Shown: positions 36,510 to 45,987 of the stretch, piece after piece
How positions within the stretch are numbered: the stretch's first letter is position 1
How the letters are laid out: each line of letters opens with the position of its first letter
Source: Kiloniellaceae bacterium
GTDB lineage: Bacteria; Pseudomonadota; Alphaproteobacteria; Kiloniellales; J153
DNA: 64,000 bases
Direction: 5' to 3'
Assembly (NCBI GenBank): GCA_021776175.1
Contig: JAJFGJ010000030.1
Location: 62,001 to 126,000 of the forward strand
Made by a program: the position numbers and the translations under genes
Notes under the pieces: generated by a model
What the model saw: the letters and a program-made list of their open reading frames with translations, nothing else
What the model was told of the DNA's origin: nothing
Database searches by the model: none

Positions 36510-37537
36510 CGGTCTTCTTTCCCGAAAAGCGCCTTGGTGATGCGCTCGCGAGACAACATGCCGAGGATATTGCCTTCTTCACCGATTACCGGAACCGGGG
36601 CTGGTGAATTCAACACTTGTTCGGCGACTTCGCCGATCTTGGCCTTGGCGCTGATACCGTTTTCAGTACTACCGGTCTCGTCTTGGAGTTTCTCCATGAT
36701 CGCACCAACCGATACGATCCGGTCGCGCGGAGCGTTCCTGGCAAATTCGGCGACATAGTCATCGGCCGGATTAAGCACCAGCTCTTCAGCCGTATCCAAT
36801 TGCACCATGCGGCCGTCTTTCATGATACCGATACGGTCAGCGAGTTTTGTCGCTTCTTCAAAATCGTGGGTGATAAATACGATGGTTTTCTTGAGCATTC
36901 TCTGCAGGCGGATGAACTCGTCCTGCATCTCGGCCCGGATCAAGGGGTCAAGAGCCGAGAAGGGTTCGTCGAGAAACCAGACATCCGGCTCCACGGCGAG
37001 TGAACGGGCGATGCCCACGCGTTGTTGCTGTCCGCCGGATAGTTCGCGGGGGAAGTAGTTTTCCCTGCCACCGAGGCCGACCAGATCCACCATCTCCTTG
37101 GCACGCGCGTTGCGGGTGGCAAGATCAATACCTTGGACTTCGAGAGGAAAGGCGACATTCGACAAGACATCGCGGTGCGGCAGCAAGCCAAAATTTTGGA
37201 ACACCATCCCCATTTTATGACGGCGTAGCTCTATCAACTCTTGCGCCGTGGCCCTCAGCAAATCCTTGCCTTCATACTCCATTTGGCCGCGCGTGGGGTC
37301 GTTCAGGCGGGTAATGCAGCGAATTATCGTTGATTTTCCGGAACCGGACAGGCCCATGATTATCAAAATTTCACCGGCGTAAACATCGAACGACACGTCC
37401 TGGACGGCGCCGATATATCCCTCGGCCTTAAACGCTTCAGGCGATGGGTTGCCTTTGTGGCGTTCCATGAATTCTTCAGGATTCGGGCCAAACACCTTCC
37501 ATATATTGCGGCATGTGATCTGGATTTCTTGCTGCAT
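36506..37537 (-). CDS. tmoV: TMAO/betaine-type ABC transporter ATP-binding protein
   Basis: 343 residues. The N-terminal extension with GYIGAVQDVSFDVYAGE, Walker A GLSGSGKST, signature LSGGQQQRVGIARSLA and Walker B DVWFLDEPFSALD are all standard for OpuAA/ProV-type ATPases. A C-terminal regulatory tail with a partial CBS-like unit (VPVIGEEGNILGMLSRERI) completes it. It is separated from tmoX by 140 bp that include a strong terminator, which would lower its expression relative to the binding protein. Confidence 0.85.
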   Translation of the reverse strand: MQQEIQITCRNIWKVFGPNPEEFMERHKGNPSPEAFKAEGYIGAVQDVSFDVYAGEILIIMGLSGSGKSTIIRCITRLNDPTRGQMEYEGKDLLRATAQELIELRRHKMGMVFQNFGLLPHRDVLSNVAFPLEVQGIDLATRNARAKEMVDLVGLGGRENYFPRELSGGQQQRVGIARSLAVEPDVWFLDEPFSALDPLIRAEMQDEFIRLQRMLKKTIVFITHDFEEATKLADRIGIMKDGRMVQLDTAEELVLNPADDYVAEFARNAPRDRIVSVGAIMEKLQDETGSTENGISAKAKIGEVAEQVLNSPAPVPVIGEEGNILGMLSRERITKALFGKEDR

Positions 37538-37601
37538 GGAACTTCCCCCAGTGACGCTGTTGCCTTGCGTCTTATAAAATCATCATGCCTCATTCAGAGG
37601 T

Positions 37602-37638
37602 AAAAAAAAGCCGGGCGCAATGCTAATTGCGCCCGGCT
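37602..37638 (-). terminator. rho-independent terminator/attenuator between tmoX and tmoV
   Basis: An 11-bp perfect stem (GCCGGGCGCAA at 37611-37621 with its complement at 37628-37638) is followed, on the minus strand, by eight Ts. It lies after the tmoX stop and before tmoV. Partial read-through would give much more binding protein than ATPase and permease. Confidence 0.88.
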
Positions 37639-37676
37639 GATTTTCTGTCGATTAACCCAAATCTGGCGTGATGATA

Positions 37677-38642
37677 TTACATGCCCTTCCACTTGGCGAT
37701 CACGCTGCCGTTATCGGCGATCCATTTGTCGGCGGCTTCTTCAGTGGACAGGCCGTCGACATCGACCAGCAAAGACGCCGCGGCGATCTGCTGGCTGGAG
37801 AAGTTGACACTCTGCATTACCTTCCAAGCCTCCGGCCATTCATCGGCGATCCCGCTCCAGGCGGCCTTTTTCAGCCAGCCCGCACGCGGGGCACCACAGT
37901 CGCCGGTGGCGTCCGGGTTCGGCCCCCAGGAAGCATCGGTCATGCACTTGTCGCCTTCAGGCTCGGGGAAGTCGATGAACATGCCTTCATATTTGGCCTC
38001 GATGTAGTTCGGCGTCCAATTGAACAGCACTACCGGCTCTTTCTTGGCCACCGCCGCGTCAAGTTCCGCCCAAAGGGTTGCGGCCTGGCCGACATTGATT
38101 GCCACGAAGTCCATTTTCAAGGCACCGACACGTTCCGCGTAGTTTTTACCCCAGTCGGCCGGCGGACCCACAAAACGGCCTTTCGGCGCGGTTTCGGCCA
38201 CCGCGAAAATCGCGGCGCATTTGTCCAAGGCCTTCCAGTCCGGCAGGCCCGGGCACTTGTCGGCAACGTAGCTTGGAACCCACCATTCTTCCCGGGTTTT
38301 CGCTTCATGGGTGCCGGCATCGACCATGCCGTCTTCGGCGACGGCCTTTTCGTATGCCGACTTCATGGAACCTTCCCAGGCTTCAACCTGGAAATGCATG
38401 TCGCCATCGGCGATGGCTTTGAACTGCAGTTGCGAGTCGGACGGCGCGTATTCAACGGTATAGCCCATACCTTCCAATACTTTACCGACCACGGTCGATA
38501 GCACCAATTGGCTGGTCCAGTTATTCTGGACGATAATTATCGGATCGTCGGATTCAGGCGCGGCGGCTTGGACGGAAAAGCTCCACGCTACCGTAGCGGC
38601 AAAAGCAACTGCCGCGGTGGTTTTCATAGTTCGTATAAACAT
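37677..38642 (-). CDS. tmoX: TMAO/betaine-type ABC transporter substrate-binding protein
   Basis: 321 residues. A signal peptide (TVAWSFSVQAA, cleavage near residue 27) leads into an OpuAC-type domain (DPIIIVQNNWTSQLV..., VGKVLEGMGYTVEYAP). Several Trp residues (in VEAWEGSMK, EEWWVPSY, LFNWTPNY) are candidates for the aromatic cage that holds methylated ammonium groups. GGAGG lies 6-7 nt before the ATG. Being next to tmm and tdm favours TMAO as ligand; four CCA boxes lie about 120-155 bp upstream. Confidence 0.85.
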   Translation of the reverse strand: MFIRTMKTTAAVAFAATVAWSFSVQAAAPESDDPIIIVQNNWTSQLVLSTVVGKVLEGMGYTVEYAPSDSQLQFKAIADGDMHFQVEAWEGSMKSAYEKAVAEDGMVDAGTHEAKTREEWWVPSYVADKCPGLPDWKALDKCAAIFAVAETAPKGRFVGPPADWGKNYAERVGALKMDFVAINVGQAATLWAELDAAVAKKEPVVLFNWTPNYIEAKYEGMFIDFPEPEGDKCMTDASWGPNPDATGDCGAPRAGWLKKAAWSGIADEWPEAWKVMQSVNFSSQQIAAASLLVDVDGLSTEEAADKWIADNGSVIAKWKGM

Positions 38643-38760
38643 TAAACTCCTCCCAGGTTATCTTACGCTGGCCCCGCAATTGGCCCACGACGAGATCGCG
38701 GCTTGTTTTGTATCGCCTATTATCGATGCGATTGCCTACTCTGATCCCATAGCGACGATA

Positions 38761-38798
38761 GTCCAATAAATATACCAATTCAATACCAGATTGGACCA
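38761..38798. promoter_or_regulatory. CCA box array upstream of tmoX
   Basis: GTCCA (38761), TACCA (38773), TACCA (38784) and GACCA (38794) are spaced 12, 11 and 10 bp, i.e. on one face of the helix. The array lies in the divergent region between tmoX and the small membrane gene/tmm. It matches arrays at 46261-46298 and 52215-52240. Confidence 0.5.
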
Positions 38799-38844
38799 CA
38801 CGCATAACGCCGGCTGGCGCAGCCGACCTCGGCTTGAGGCCGCG

Positions 38845-39021
38845 CTACATCGTGCGGCGGATATAGGGGATCAAGAAGACAAAACAGGCCAAAAGGAAAA
38901 AAAATCCCCCAAGAAGACTAGGGATATCGCCACTAGCGAGGCTCGACCAGATAAAACCTAACGCGGAAATCACAAACAAAAGCCACCCTGTTATAATCAA
39001 TTGGCGGTCTGAGATTCTCAC
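38845..39021 (-). CDS. small two-helix membrane protein (58 residues)
   Basis: A GTG start (39021) preceded by AAGGGGGC opens a 58-codon frame. It has a short polar head (RISDRQ), a hydrophobic helix of ~20 residues, a SLASGDIPS turn, a second hydrophobic helix, and a basic tail (IRRTM). The composition is clearly that of a two-pass membrane protein, not random frame noise. It lies between tmoX and tmm, on the tmoX strand. Possible roles are a transporter accessory or small regulator, both guesses. Confidence 0.6.
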   Translation of the reverse strand: MRISDRQLIITGWLLFVISALGFIWSSLASGDIPSLLGGFFFLLACFVFLIPYIRRTM

Positions 39022-39206
39022 GGGCGCCCCCTTACAATTTGCATTCGCAACATGTGCTCAATCAATATTATGTTCAGATTTCGAACCAAATGACCAATAC
39101 CCTTCTCAATCAAACGCATTGGTTGCAAGAGGGACGCAATTGGTTCAGAATTTTCCTAATCATTCAACCTCGATACAATTATTTGATTCAAGATTAGGAG
39201 TAAGGA

Positions 39207-40547
39207 ATGACCAAAAGAGTAGCTGTTATCGGCGCCGGCCCTTCGGGACTAGCACAGTTGCGGGCATTTCAATCGGCGGCGCAGAACGGCGCGGCAATCC
39301 CTGAAATCGTATGCTTCGAAACGCAGGATGATTGGGGAGGCTTGTGGAATTATACTTGGCGCACAGGCGTGGATGAATATGGCGAGCCTGTGCATTGCTC
39401 CATGTATCGCTACTTATGGTCAAACGGCCCCAAGGAAGGGTTGGAATTTGCCGACTATTCCTTTGAAGAACACTTCGGACGGCAAATTGCGTCCTATCCG
39501 CCTCGCGCCGTCTTGTTCGACTACATCAAGGGCCGGGTCGAGAAAGCCAATGTTCGCGATTGGATCCGCTTTCGCACGCCGGTCCGTCACGTATCCTACG
39601 CCCCGGATACAGGTATGTTCACGGTCACTGCTCATAACCTTGCGGACGATCGTGAATATAGTGAGGAATTTGACCATGTCGTGGTGGCGTCAGGCCATTT
39701 CTCGACGCCAAATGCGCCTCAATTCGATGGCTTTCCCACTTTCAACGGCCGCATACTCCACGCCCACGACTTCCGGGACGCTCTAGAGTTCAAGGATCAA
39801 GACATCCTAATTATAGGCACCAGCTATTCGGCGGAAGATATTGGCTCGCAATGCTGGAAATATGGCTGCAAGTCGGTGACCGTCAGCCATCGCACCGCGC
39901 CGATGGGCTACAAATGGCCGGACAACTGGCAGGAAGTGCCGCTCCTGACAAAGGTCGAGGGCAATACCGCAACCTTCAAGGACGGCACAACAAAGGATGT
40001 GGACTCAATTATCCTGTGCACAGGCTATCAGCATCACTTTCCGTTCCTCCCCGATGAGCTGCGCCTTAAAACGGCCAATCGGCTAGCTACGGCCGATCTC
40101 TACAAGGGAGTGGTTTGGGTAAATAATCCAAAACTGATGTACCTCGGCATGCAGGACCAGTGGTTCACCTTCAACATGTTTGACGGCCAGGCATGGTATG
40201 TTCGCGATATCATCATGGGCCGTATAGATGTGCCGTCCAAAGACGTCATGGCCAAAGACGTCGAGGACCGGATCGCCGCGGAGGATGCCATCGCGGACGA
40301 CTACGGGGCGATCAAGTATCAAGGGGATTACGTCAAGGAGCTGATTGAGGACACCGACTATCCCAGTTTCGATTTGGATGGCGCCTGCGAGGCTTTCTAT
40401 CAGTGGAAAAAGCACAAAAAACAAGACATCATGACCTTCCGCAATAACAGTTACAAATCAGTCATCACGGGAACGATGGCACCGATACATCACACGCCGT
40501 GGAAGGACGCGCTGGACGATTCCCTCGAGTCCTATCTTCAGAACTGA
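39207..40547 (+). CDS. tmm: trimethylamine monooxygenase
   Basis: 446 residues, the length of bacterial Tmm. FAD motif GAGPSG (9-14), [29 protein letters not shown], the FMO fingerprint [11 protein letters not shown] (179-189) and NADPH motif GTSYSAED (204-211) are all present and closely match known Tmm proteins. It oxidises trimethylamine to TMAO with NADPH and oxygen in the cytoplasm, feeding Tdm. TAGGAGTAAGG directly precedes the ATG. The 185 bp upstream include two inverted TGGTT elements 21 bp apart. Confidence 0.92.
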   Translation: MTKRVAVIGAGPSGLAQLRAFQSAAQNGAAIPEIVCFETQDDWGGLWNYTWRTGVDEYGEPVHCSMYRYLWSNGPKEGLEFADYSFEEHFGRQIASYPPRAVLFDYIKGRVEKANVRDWIRFRTPVRHVSYAPDTGMFTVTAHNLADDREYSEEFDHVVVASGHFSTPNAPQFDGFPTFNGRILHAHDFRDALEFKDQDILIIGTSYSAEDIGSQCWKYGCKSVTVSHRTAPMGYKWPDNWQEVPLLTKVEGNTATFKDGTTKDVDSIILCTGYQHHFPFLPDELRLKTANRLATADLYKGVVWVNNPKLMYLGMQDQWFTFNMFDGQAWYVRDIIMGRIDVPSKDVMAKDVEDRIAAEDAIADDYGAIKYQGDYVKELIEDTDYPSFDLDGACEAFYQWKKHKKQDIMTFRNNSYKSVITGTMAPIHHTPWKDALDDSLESYLQN

Positions 40548-40821
40548 ATCGGCGCGTGGAGACGATATTTTCTCGATTCTTCTCCAGCAGTTCTTTTTCC
40601 GGTTGAGAGGATGGTGCCCGTCTAGTGGGGGCCGGTCTCTTAAGCACCCGAAGCCGCGGCGGCTGGGGCATGGGCCCCGATTGACTTGATTTTGGATCGA
40701 GGCTTGGACGGCGGCGCGCTTTTTTTAGAAACTTGAATGTAGCGCCGTTCAGTGATTTCGCGAACCAAAGCGGGCCCCTCTGACGCGGCCCCCTTTGGCA
40801 AGGTCTCCTTGAACCTTGGTC

Positions 40822-41532
40822 TTACTGGCCGCCGCCGAGGTAGGTTTCCCTGACCTTGTCGTTATCGAGTAAGGCCTTGGCATCGTCTTCCATGACCACC
40901 GAGCCGGTCTCGAGCACATATCCCTTTTGTGCCAGGGCAAGGGCCAGCCGGGCATTCTGTTCGACCAGAACGACGGTCCGTCCTTCGGCATGGATTTCCT
41001 TAATGATCTTGGCGATCTCCTGACAGAGAATGGGCGACAATCCCAGCGAAGGCTCGTCCATCAGGATAACTTTCGGGCCGGACATCAGCGCCCGGCCCAT
41101 GGCCAGCATCTGCTGTTCACCGCCGCTCATCGTTCCGGCCGCTTGTGTCAGCCGCTCGCGCAACCTGGGGAAGTGCTTGAACACGCCCTCCATATCACGG
41201 GCGATACCTGCCTTGTCCTTGCGGGCGAAGGCGCCCATCTCCAGGTTTTCCAAGACCGTCATATAGGGGAAAACACGCCGCCCCTCTGGCACATGGGCGA
41301 TCCCCATCTTCGTAATTTCCTCGGGAGAGCGATGGTCGATGCGTTCGCCCTGAAACCAGATTTCGCCGGCCGACGGTTGTTTCAATCCGGAAATCGCCCG
41401 TAGCGTCGTGCTCTTGCCCGCCCCGTTGGCGCCAATCAGGGCAACGATCTGCCCCTCCTCGACATCGATCGAGACATCCTTGATCGCGGAAACCTTTCCG
41501 AAGTTAACACTCGCGTCTTTCACACTAAGCAA
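40822..41532 (-). CDS. livF: Liv-type ABC transporter ATP-binding protein (LivF-like)
   Basis: About 236 residues from the preferred TTG start, which overlaps the livG stop; a GTG three codons on is an alternative. Walker A GANGAGKST, GIAHVPEGRRVFPYMTVLENL, signature MSGGEQQMLAMGRAL and Walker B VILMDEPSLGL are typical of LivF. It is the last gene of a five-gene importer operon. The 270 bp after it, up to the convergent tmm stop, hold no recognised gene. Confidence 0.88.
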   Translation of the reverse strand: MLSVKDASVNFGKVSAIKDVSIDVEEGQIVALIGANGAGKSTTLRAISGLKQPSAGEIWFQGERIDHRSPEEITKMGIAHVPEGRRVFPYMTVLENLEMGAFARKDKAGIARDMEGVFKHFPRLRERLTQAAGTMSGGEQQMLAMGRALMSGPKVILMDEPSLGLSPILCQEIAKIIKEIHAEGRTVVLVEQNARLALALAQKGYVLETGSVVMEDDAKALLDNDKVRETYLGGGQ

Positions 41533-42292
41533 CAATATCTTCGGCCCCCAAATAAGCTTCGATAACCTCCTTATTCGACTGAATTTCGTGCGGCAAGCCT
41601 TCGGCGAGCTTTTCACCGAAATCGATGACGGTGATTTTGTCGCAAAGATTCATGACCGTTCGCATGTCATGCTCGACCAGCATGACGGTTATCCCCAACT
41701 CGTCGCGGATACGCCGGATGATCCTGGTCATTTCCTGCGTTTCGGTGGGGTTCATGCCGGCGACCGGCTCATCCAACATCAACAACCGGGGCTCCGTCGC
41801 CAAGGCGATGGCCACGTTCAGGGTCCTTTGCAAGCCATAGGGCAAGTTGCTTGCTAATTCATCCCGGTGTGCCGCCATGCCTAGGAAATCGACGATATCC
41901 CTTGATTTTTGTAAGTTCTCGCTCTCCTTCTGGCGCTGCCCCCCGAAGACGGCGGCGAAAAGGCTTTCGCGCGCATGTAAATGGCGGCCCATATTCACGT
42001 TTTCCAGAACGGTGAAATTAGGAAACAAGGCGACGCGCTGGAACGTCCGCACCACACCCAATGCGGCGATCTTATCGGGAGAGAGATTGGAAGTGCGCGT
42101 TCCATCGAACGTAATGGTGCCGCTCGTAGCCTTGTAGACGCCGCTTACGACATTGAAGAACGTCGTCTTGCCGGCCCCGTTCGGACCGATAACGCCACGG
42201 ATTTCCCCTTCCTCAACGTCGAGGACCAAGCCCTGGACGGCCATCAGGCCACCGAAACGCTTGCTTAGGTTTCTGACTTCAAGAATTGCCAT
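41525..42292 (-). CDS. livG: Liv-type ABC transporter ATP-binding protein (LivG-like)
   Basis: 255 residues. Walker A GPNGAGKTTFFNVVSG, the LivG-style insert around GVVRTFQRVALFPNFTVLENV, a signature reading LPYGLQRTLNVAIALA and Walker B LLMLDEPVAGM are visible. It lies 56 bp after livM. Substrate specificity is set by the binding protein, not by this subunit. Confidence 0.9.
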   Translation of the reverse strand: MAILEVRNLSKRFGGLMAVQGLVLDVEEGEIRGVIGPNGAGKTTFFNVVSGVYKATSGTITFDGTRTSNLSPDKIAALGVVRTFQRVALFPNFTVLENVNMGRHLHARESLFAAVFGGQRQKESENLQKSRDIVDFLGMAAHRDELASNLPYGLQRTLNVAIALATEPRLLMLDEPVAGMNPTETQEMTRIIRRIRDELGITVMLVEHDMRTVMNLCDKITVIDFGEKLAEGLPHEIQSNKEVIEAYLGAEDIVA

Positions 42293-42348
42293 ATGGATGC
42301 TCTATTCCCAAGGCTCCCCGGATCCCTCTATCTGGGGTCATTTTTTCT

Positions 42349-43305
42349 TTACTCGGCCGGCTGACTTTCCCCAGCACTTCGAAGTTTTTCCAACATTTCC
42401 TTGAATCTCAATATCAGATTTTCGAGCCCTCCTGGCAGCAAGGTCAAGAAGACGATCAGGATGCCACCGAACAACAACGGACGCCATTCGGCCAAAGGCC
42501 GTGCGGCTTCGCCGATCACCATCATGATGGCGACTCCGATAATCGGCCCCCAGAATGTCCCGACGCCGCCCACGACAACCCAAATGACCAGATAAACCAT
42601 TGTGTTTACGTCGAAGTTTTTCGGATCGATCGCACCCAGGCGATGGGCCAGCAACACCCCCGCGATCCCCGCGAAGAAGGCTGAAACACTAAAAGCCATG
42701 GCCCGGTAGCGCGCCACGTTGATACCGATGCACTTGGACAGATCCTCGTCAGCGTAGATAGCCTTCAGAACCCTGCCCGTCCGCGATAAATCGATTCGGT
42801 AAAGGACTACCTGGCACAAGACGGTGAAAATAAAAACCAGGTAGTAATAGGGAGTAGCCTCATAAAAATCGATGTCGCCCAATTCGATCGAAGGAATGCC
42901 GATCATGCCGCGCGGACCGCCAAAGGGGAAATGGAACTTGACCCAGATCAGGCGGATGAATTCACCAAGCGCGAACGACCCGATGAAGAAACCAAAGCCC
43001 TTAGTCCGCAGCAGGGGGAAGACGACGGCCAAGCCTACCGCCGCGGAAGCCATGCCCCCAATCAGAACCGTGCCCCAGAACGGCCAGCCAAGGTATTTTG
43101 CCAGCAGCGCCGTCGTATAGGCACCAACTCCCATGAACACGATATGAGACAAGGACCAGTCGCCGACGGTCGTGATCAGGCGGAAACTGCTCGCCAGGAT
43201 CAAGTTTATCATGAACAGGATCATGATCTCGACGTAATATTCGCCGATGAAATGCGGCAGCAGGATGAAACCGGCGAGCCCGGCGAGGGCAGCAAGGTAT
43301 TTCAT
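42349..43305 (-). CDS. livM: Liv-type ABC transporter permease (LivM-like)
   Basis: 318 residues, mostly hydrophobic. The LivM-style central motif (GVGAYTTALLA, KAIYADEDLSKCIGINVARYRAMAFSVSAFFAGIAGVL) and the C-terminal VVGGVGTFWGPIIG segment identify the family. It starts 12 bp after livH. Confidence 0.9.
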   Translation of the reverse strand: MKYLAALAGLAGFILLPHFIGEYYVEIMILFMINLILASSFRLITTVGDWSLSHIVFMGVGAYTTALLAKYLGWPFWGTVLIGGMASAAVGLAVVFPLLRTKGFGFFIGSFALGEFIRLIWVKFHFPFGGPRGMIGIPSIELGDIDFYEATPYYYLVFIFTVLCQVVLYRIDLSRTGRVLKAIYADEDLSKCIGINVARYRAMAFSVSAFFAGIAGVLLAHRLGAIDPKNFDVNTMVYLVIWVVVGGVGTFWGPIIGVAIMMVIGEAARPLAEWRPLLFGGILIVFLTLLPGGLENLILRFKEMLEKLRSAGESQPAE

Positions 43306-43317
43306 CGACTGCCTCTC

Positions 43318-44187
43318 CTACACCCTGGCGCGGCCCAGAAGGCCTGAAGGCTTAACGACAAGAATGACCGCCATGAACGCCACGCCGACCATGGTTGCCA
43401 GCACGGCGTCGAAAATAGTGGTGACAAAGGTATGGATGAAACCAAGAATGAACGCCGCAAGGATGCTGCCTTCGATACTGGCCATGCCGCCGACAATGAC
43501 GACGATGAAAGCCGTCACGATGATCGAGTGGCCCATATAAGGGGTGACTGCGTTAATCGGTGCCATCAGGGCGCCGGCAATACCGGCGAAACCGCCAGAG
43601 ATGGCCATGGACAACGCCGTCATCTTGTTGATGTTGATACCCTGCAGGGACGCCGCTTCGACGTCCTGGGCGCAAGCCCGCAATCCTTTGCCCAGCCTCA
43701 CCTTGTGCAGGAAGAACCATAAACCGCCGACCATGGTCACGGTTGCCGGCAAAATAAGCAGCCGTTGCCAGGACACCTTGGCACCGAGGATTTCCGCCGC
43801 GCCCATGTAAGGCGTGGGCACCGAACGCATCAGCCCAACGCCCCAAACCTGCCCGACGATGACCTGAAGCACAAAGGCGACACCTGCCGTCGCCATGAAC
43901 CCGGCGAGTACATTCCCCCGCGTTGGTCTGAATATGAATCTTTCCGTGACGATACCAAGCGCCGCCACGATTGGAAAAGCCGACAGCACCGCGGCGGGAA
44001 ATGGCATTCCACCGATGGCGTAAAACACGTATACGACATAGGCCCCGGCCATAAAAAATTCGCCATGAGCGAAATTAGCCATCTGCATGACACCGAAGGC
44101 CAAGGCCAAACCCACGGCGACGGTCGCGTAAATTGATCCCAGAATTACGGCGTTAGAGATACTTTGAATGAAGGTCGGCCAATCCAT
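43318..44187 (-). CDS. livH: Liv-type ABC transporter permease (LivH-like)
   Basis: 289 residues with the LivH pattern: ALAFGVMQMANFAHGEFFM near the start, RACAQDVEAASLQGININKM in the middle and VIVGGMASIEGSILAAFILGF toward the end. It follows livK after 200 bp that contain a strong mRNA hairpin. Confidence 0.9.
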   Translation of the reverse strand: MDWPTFIQSISNAVILGSIYATVAVGLALAFGVMQMANFAHGEFFMAGAYVVYVFYAIGGMPFPAAVLSAFPIVAALGIVTERFIFRPTRGNVLAGFMATAGVAFVLQVIVGQVWGVGLMRSVPTPYMGAAEILGAKVSWQRLLILPATVTMVGGLWFFLHKVRLGKGLRACAQDVEAASLQGININKMTALSMAISGGFAGIAGALMAPINAVTPYMGHSIIVTAFIVVIVGGMASIEGSILAAFILGFIHTFVTTIFDAVLATMVGVAFMAVILVVKPSGLLGRARV

Positions 44188-44336
44188 CGATTTTCCTCTG
44201 TCCCGGCCTAATAACCGGGGAAAATCCGTTCAGAAATTTTGAACGGGGCCGCGTGCCCCGAAAACACCACACGGCCTAGCATCGGAAAGAATAGACAAGA
44301 AACCCGAATCCAAGAAACCCAAATCATCGACGGTGC

Positions 44337-44375
44337 GCCGGGGATGGGGACGGCCAAGCCAAGCCCCTCCCCGGC
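44337..44375 (-). other. intercistronic hairpin after livK
   Basis: GCCGGGGA (44337-44344) pairs with TCCCCGGC (44368-44375), and GGGG with CCCC inside it, giving 12 bp with one bulge. It lies just after the livK stop without a T-run. It probably stabilises the binding-protein mRNA or reduces read-through. A smaller GGGGC/GCCCC hairpin lies near 44245. Confidence 0.6.
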
Positions 44376-44388
44376 AACACATCGTCAA

Positions 44389-45696
44389 CTAGCGTTGGTC
44401 GAACATCTGACCGCGCTTGCGCACTACGGCGATGATTGGCTCCTTACGGGCTTGGAACCAGTTAGAGAAGTTGATCACGGATTGAATGCGCTTGATGCCA
44501 CCGCGGTGCTCATTGAAGGGTATCGGCGTGGCGATCATGTTATCTATACCCCACATTTCCTTACCCGACATTTTTCCCGGGCCGAGGATTGTCAGCAGCG
44601 ATTCTTCCTTACGGAGCGCATCGAGAACCTTGTCGGGGTTGAAGGTCCCGGCAAGTTGAACACCCTTGGCCCATAGGCGAAGCATGATCACGTGATCCCA
44701 GTCGATGCCGGTAATCCCGCGATGAACGTCATCCTTACCACCGGGACCATAGCGCTTGATCCAGTCCTGATAGAATTTATGTTGAAACGAAGGTTCGTTC
44801 CACCACGGGTCGTCGAACAGCGGGAAGCTGTCGACAGCGCCTTCCATGTATTCGGCCGGTACCTTTTGTAAAATCGATTCGGTATCGAGGTAGTTAGCCG
44901 AGATTTCCCCCTTGAACCCCTGGATGTACAGCTGTTCGATAATCAGGGCGACAAAGGTCGGATAGGAAAGATTTAGACTGACGACTTCCGGCTTGGTCGC
45001 CAGCATGGCGGTAACAATCGGAGCGAAGTCAGTTGTTTCCAGGGAATAATGCTTGTCATAGACAACATCCCAGCCGTCGACGAGGGCCGAGCCCACTTCC
45101 CAGGCTTGCGACGTCAGGCCGATGGTGTCGTCTTGCGAAATCACCGCCCAGCGCTTGAGATTGGGATTGCGTAGCTTGTGATAAAAGGGGCGCATCATAT
45201 CGATACGCGGCGTAACGTCGCCGCCAGCAATCAGATAGGGCCGGTCCGGCTTGATGTCGGTTGAAATCAAGCTCGCATAGATGACTTTCTTCTTGGTCAA
45301 ATATGGATGAACCGCGTCGGCGGGATTACCGCCGATGGCGCTGATGAACTTGACGTCATGTTGAAGAACCAGTTGCTTGGCGCCCTGCAGGGCTTTGCTG
45401 CCGACGGCTTCGTCGTCGAAGGTAACCATATTCAAGGGGTAGCGGACTCCATTGACCAGCAAACCGCCCTCGGCGTTGACCTCGTCAATGTACATTTGAT
45501 TGCCGGTCAGACCGGGCAGTCCCCAGCCGGCATCCGGGCCGGAAAGAGCACCCAGGAAACCGATATTAACTGTCGCGCCCGGTGTGGGATCCTTCCATTC
45601 AGCGGCCTGGGCTTCGCCCCCGGACGCAACCATGGGAGATGCCAGCAACATTATTGCCGCCAAGGCCCCAAGATTAAGTTTGGGTATTCTCATCAT
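44389..45696 (-). CDS. livK: Liv-type ABC transporter substrate-binding protein
   Basis: 435 residues. A signal peptide (ALAAIMLLASPMVASGGEAQA, cleavage before AEWKDP) is followed by a type I periplasmic binding fold (VNIGFLGALSGPDAG, AGGDVTPRIDMM, WAVISQDD). The ligand is unknown. Other Liv-type systems carry branched amino acids, urea or short amides. The location between tmm and the methylamine-glutamate genes points to an amine or amide related to this pathway, which is an inference. Confidence 0.85.
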   Translation of the reverse strand: MMRIPKLNLGALAAIMLLASPMVASGGEAQAAEWKDPTPGATVNIGFLGALSGPDAGWGLPGLTGNQMYIDEVNAEGGLLVNGVRYPLNMVTFDDEAVGSKALQGAKQLVLQHDVKFISAIGGNPADAVHPYLTKKKVIYASLISTDIKPDRPYLIAGGDVTPRIDMMRPFYHKLRNPNLKRWAVISQDDTIGLTSQAWEVGSALVDGWDVVYDKHYSLETTDFAPIVTAMLATKPEVVSLNLSYPTFVALIIEQLYIQGFKGEISANYLDTESILQKVPAEYMEGAVDSFPLFDDPWWNEPSFQHKFYQDWIKRYGPGGKDDVHRGITGIDWDHVIMLRLWAKGVQLAGTFNPDKVLDALRKEESLLTILGPGKMSGKEMWGIDNMIATPIPFNEHRGGIKRIQSVINFSNWFQARKEPIIAVVRKRGQMFDQR

Positions 45697-45798
45697 AATG
45701 CCTCCTGTCTTAGCTTTTCGACGATTGAAGATTAGGATTGCAGTGAATCAGCCAGCGCCTCCACCCATGACGCATGGCGTTTGAGTGACATGGCACCG

Positions 45799-45987
45799 GT
45801 CGTCAGGCAAAAATGGAGGGTGGAGCAGATAACCGGCACAAAGGACAATGGCATCGGCGTCTTTCCCGGGGTCATCCTCGAAGGAGCAGGCATTTTCCTC
45901 CGTTTTTTCTAGGAAGGTGAATTCGGACCAAATTACCGGCCAGTGAAAACCGGCCGTATTGGTATGATGACTTGCGGTGACCCCCAT
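45799..45987 (-). pseudogene. degraded trimethylamine monooxygenase fragment
   Basis: Translation of the minus strand gives GVTASHHTNTAGFHWP and then, after about 20 residues, KDADAIVLCAGYLLHPPFLP. These align with Tmm residues ~223-284 ([16 protein letters not shown] and [20 protein letters not shown]). Nothing of the FAD end or C-terminus remains. It is a remnant of a second, diverged flavin monooxygenase gene. The rest of 45697-46382 holds no intact gene. Confidence 0.75.

Noticed and set aside
40465-40671. 68-codon minus-strand frame at the end of tmm
   Set aside because: Pro/Arg-rich, overlaps the tmm C-terminus and has no ribosome site.
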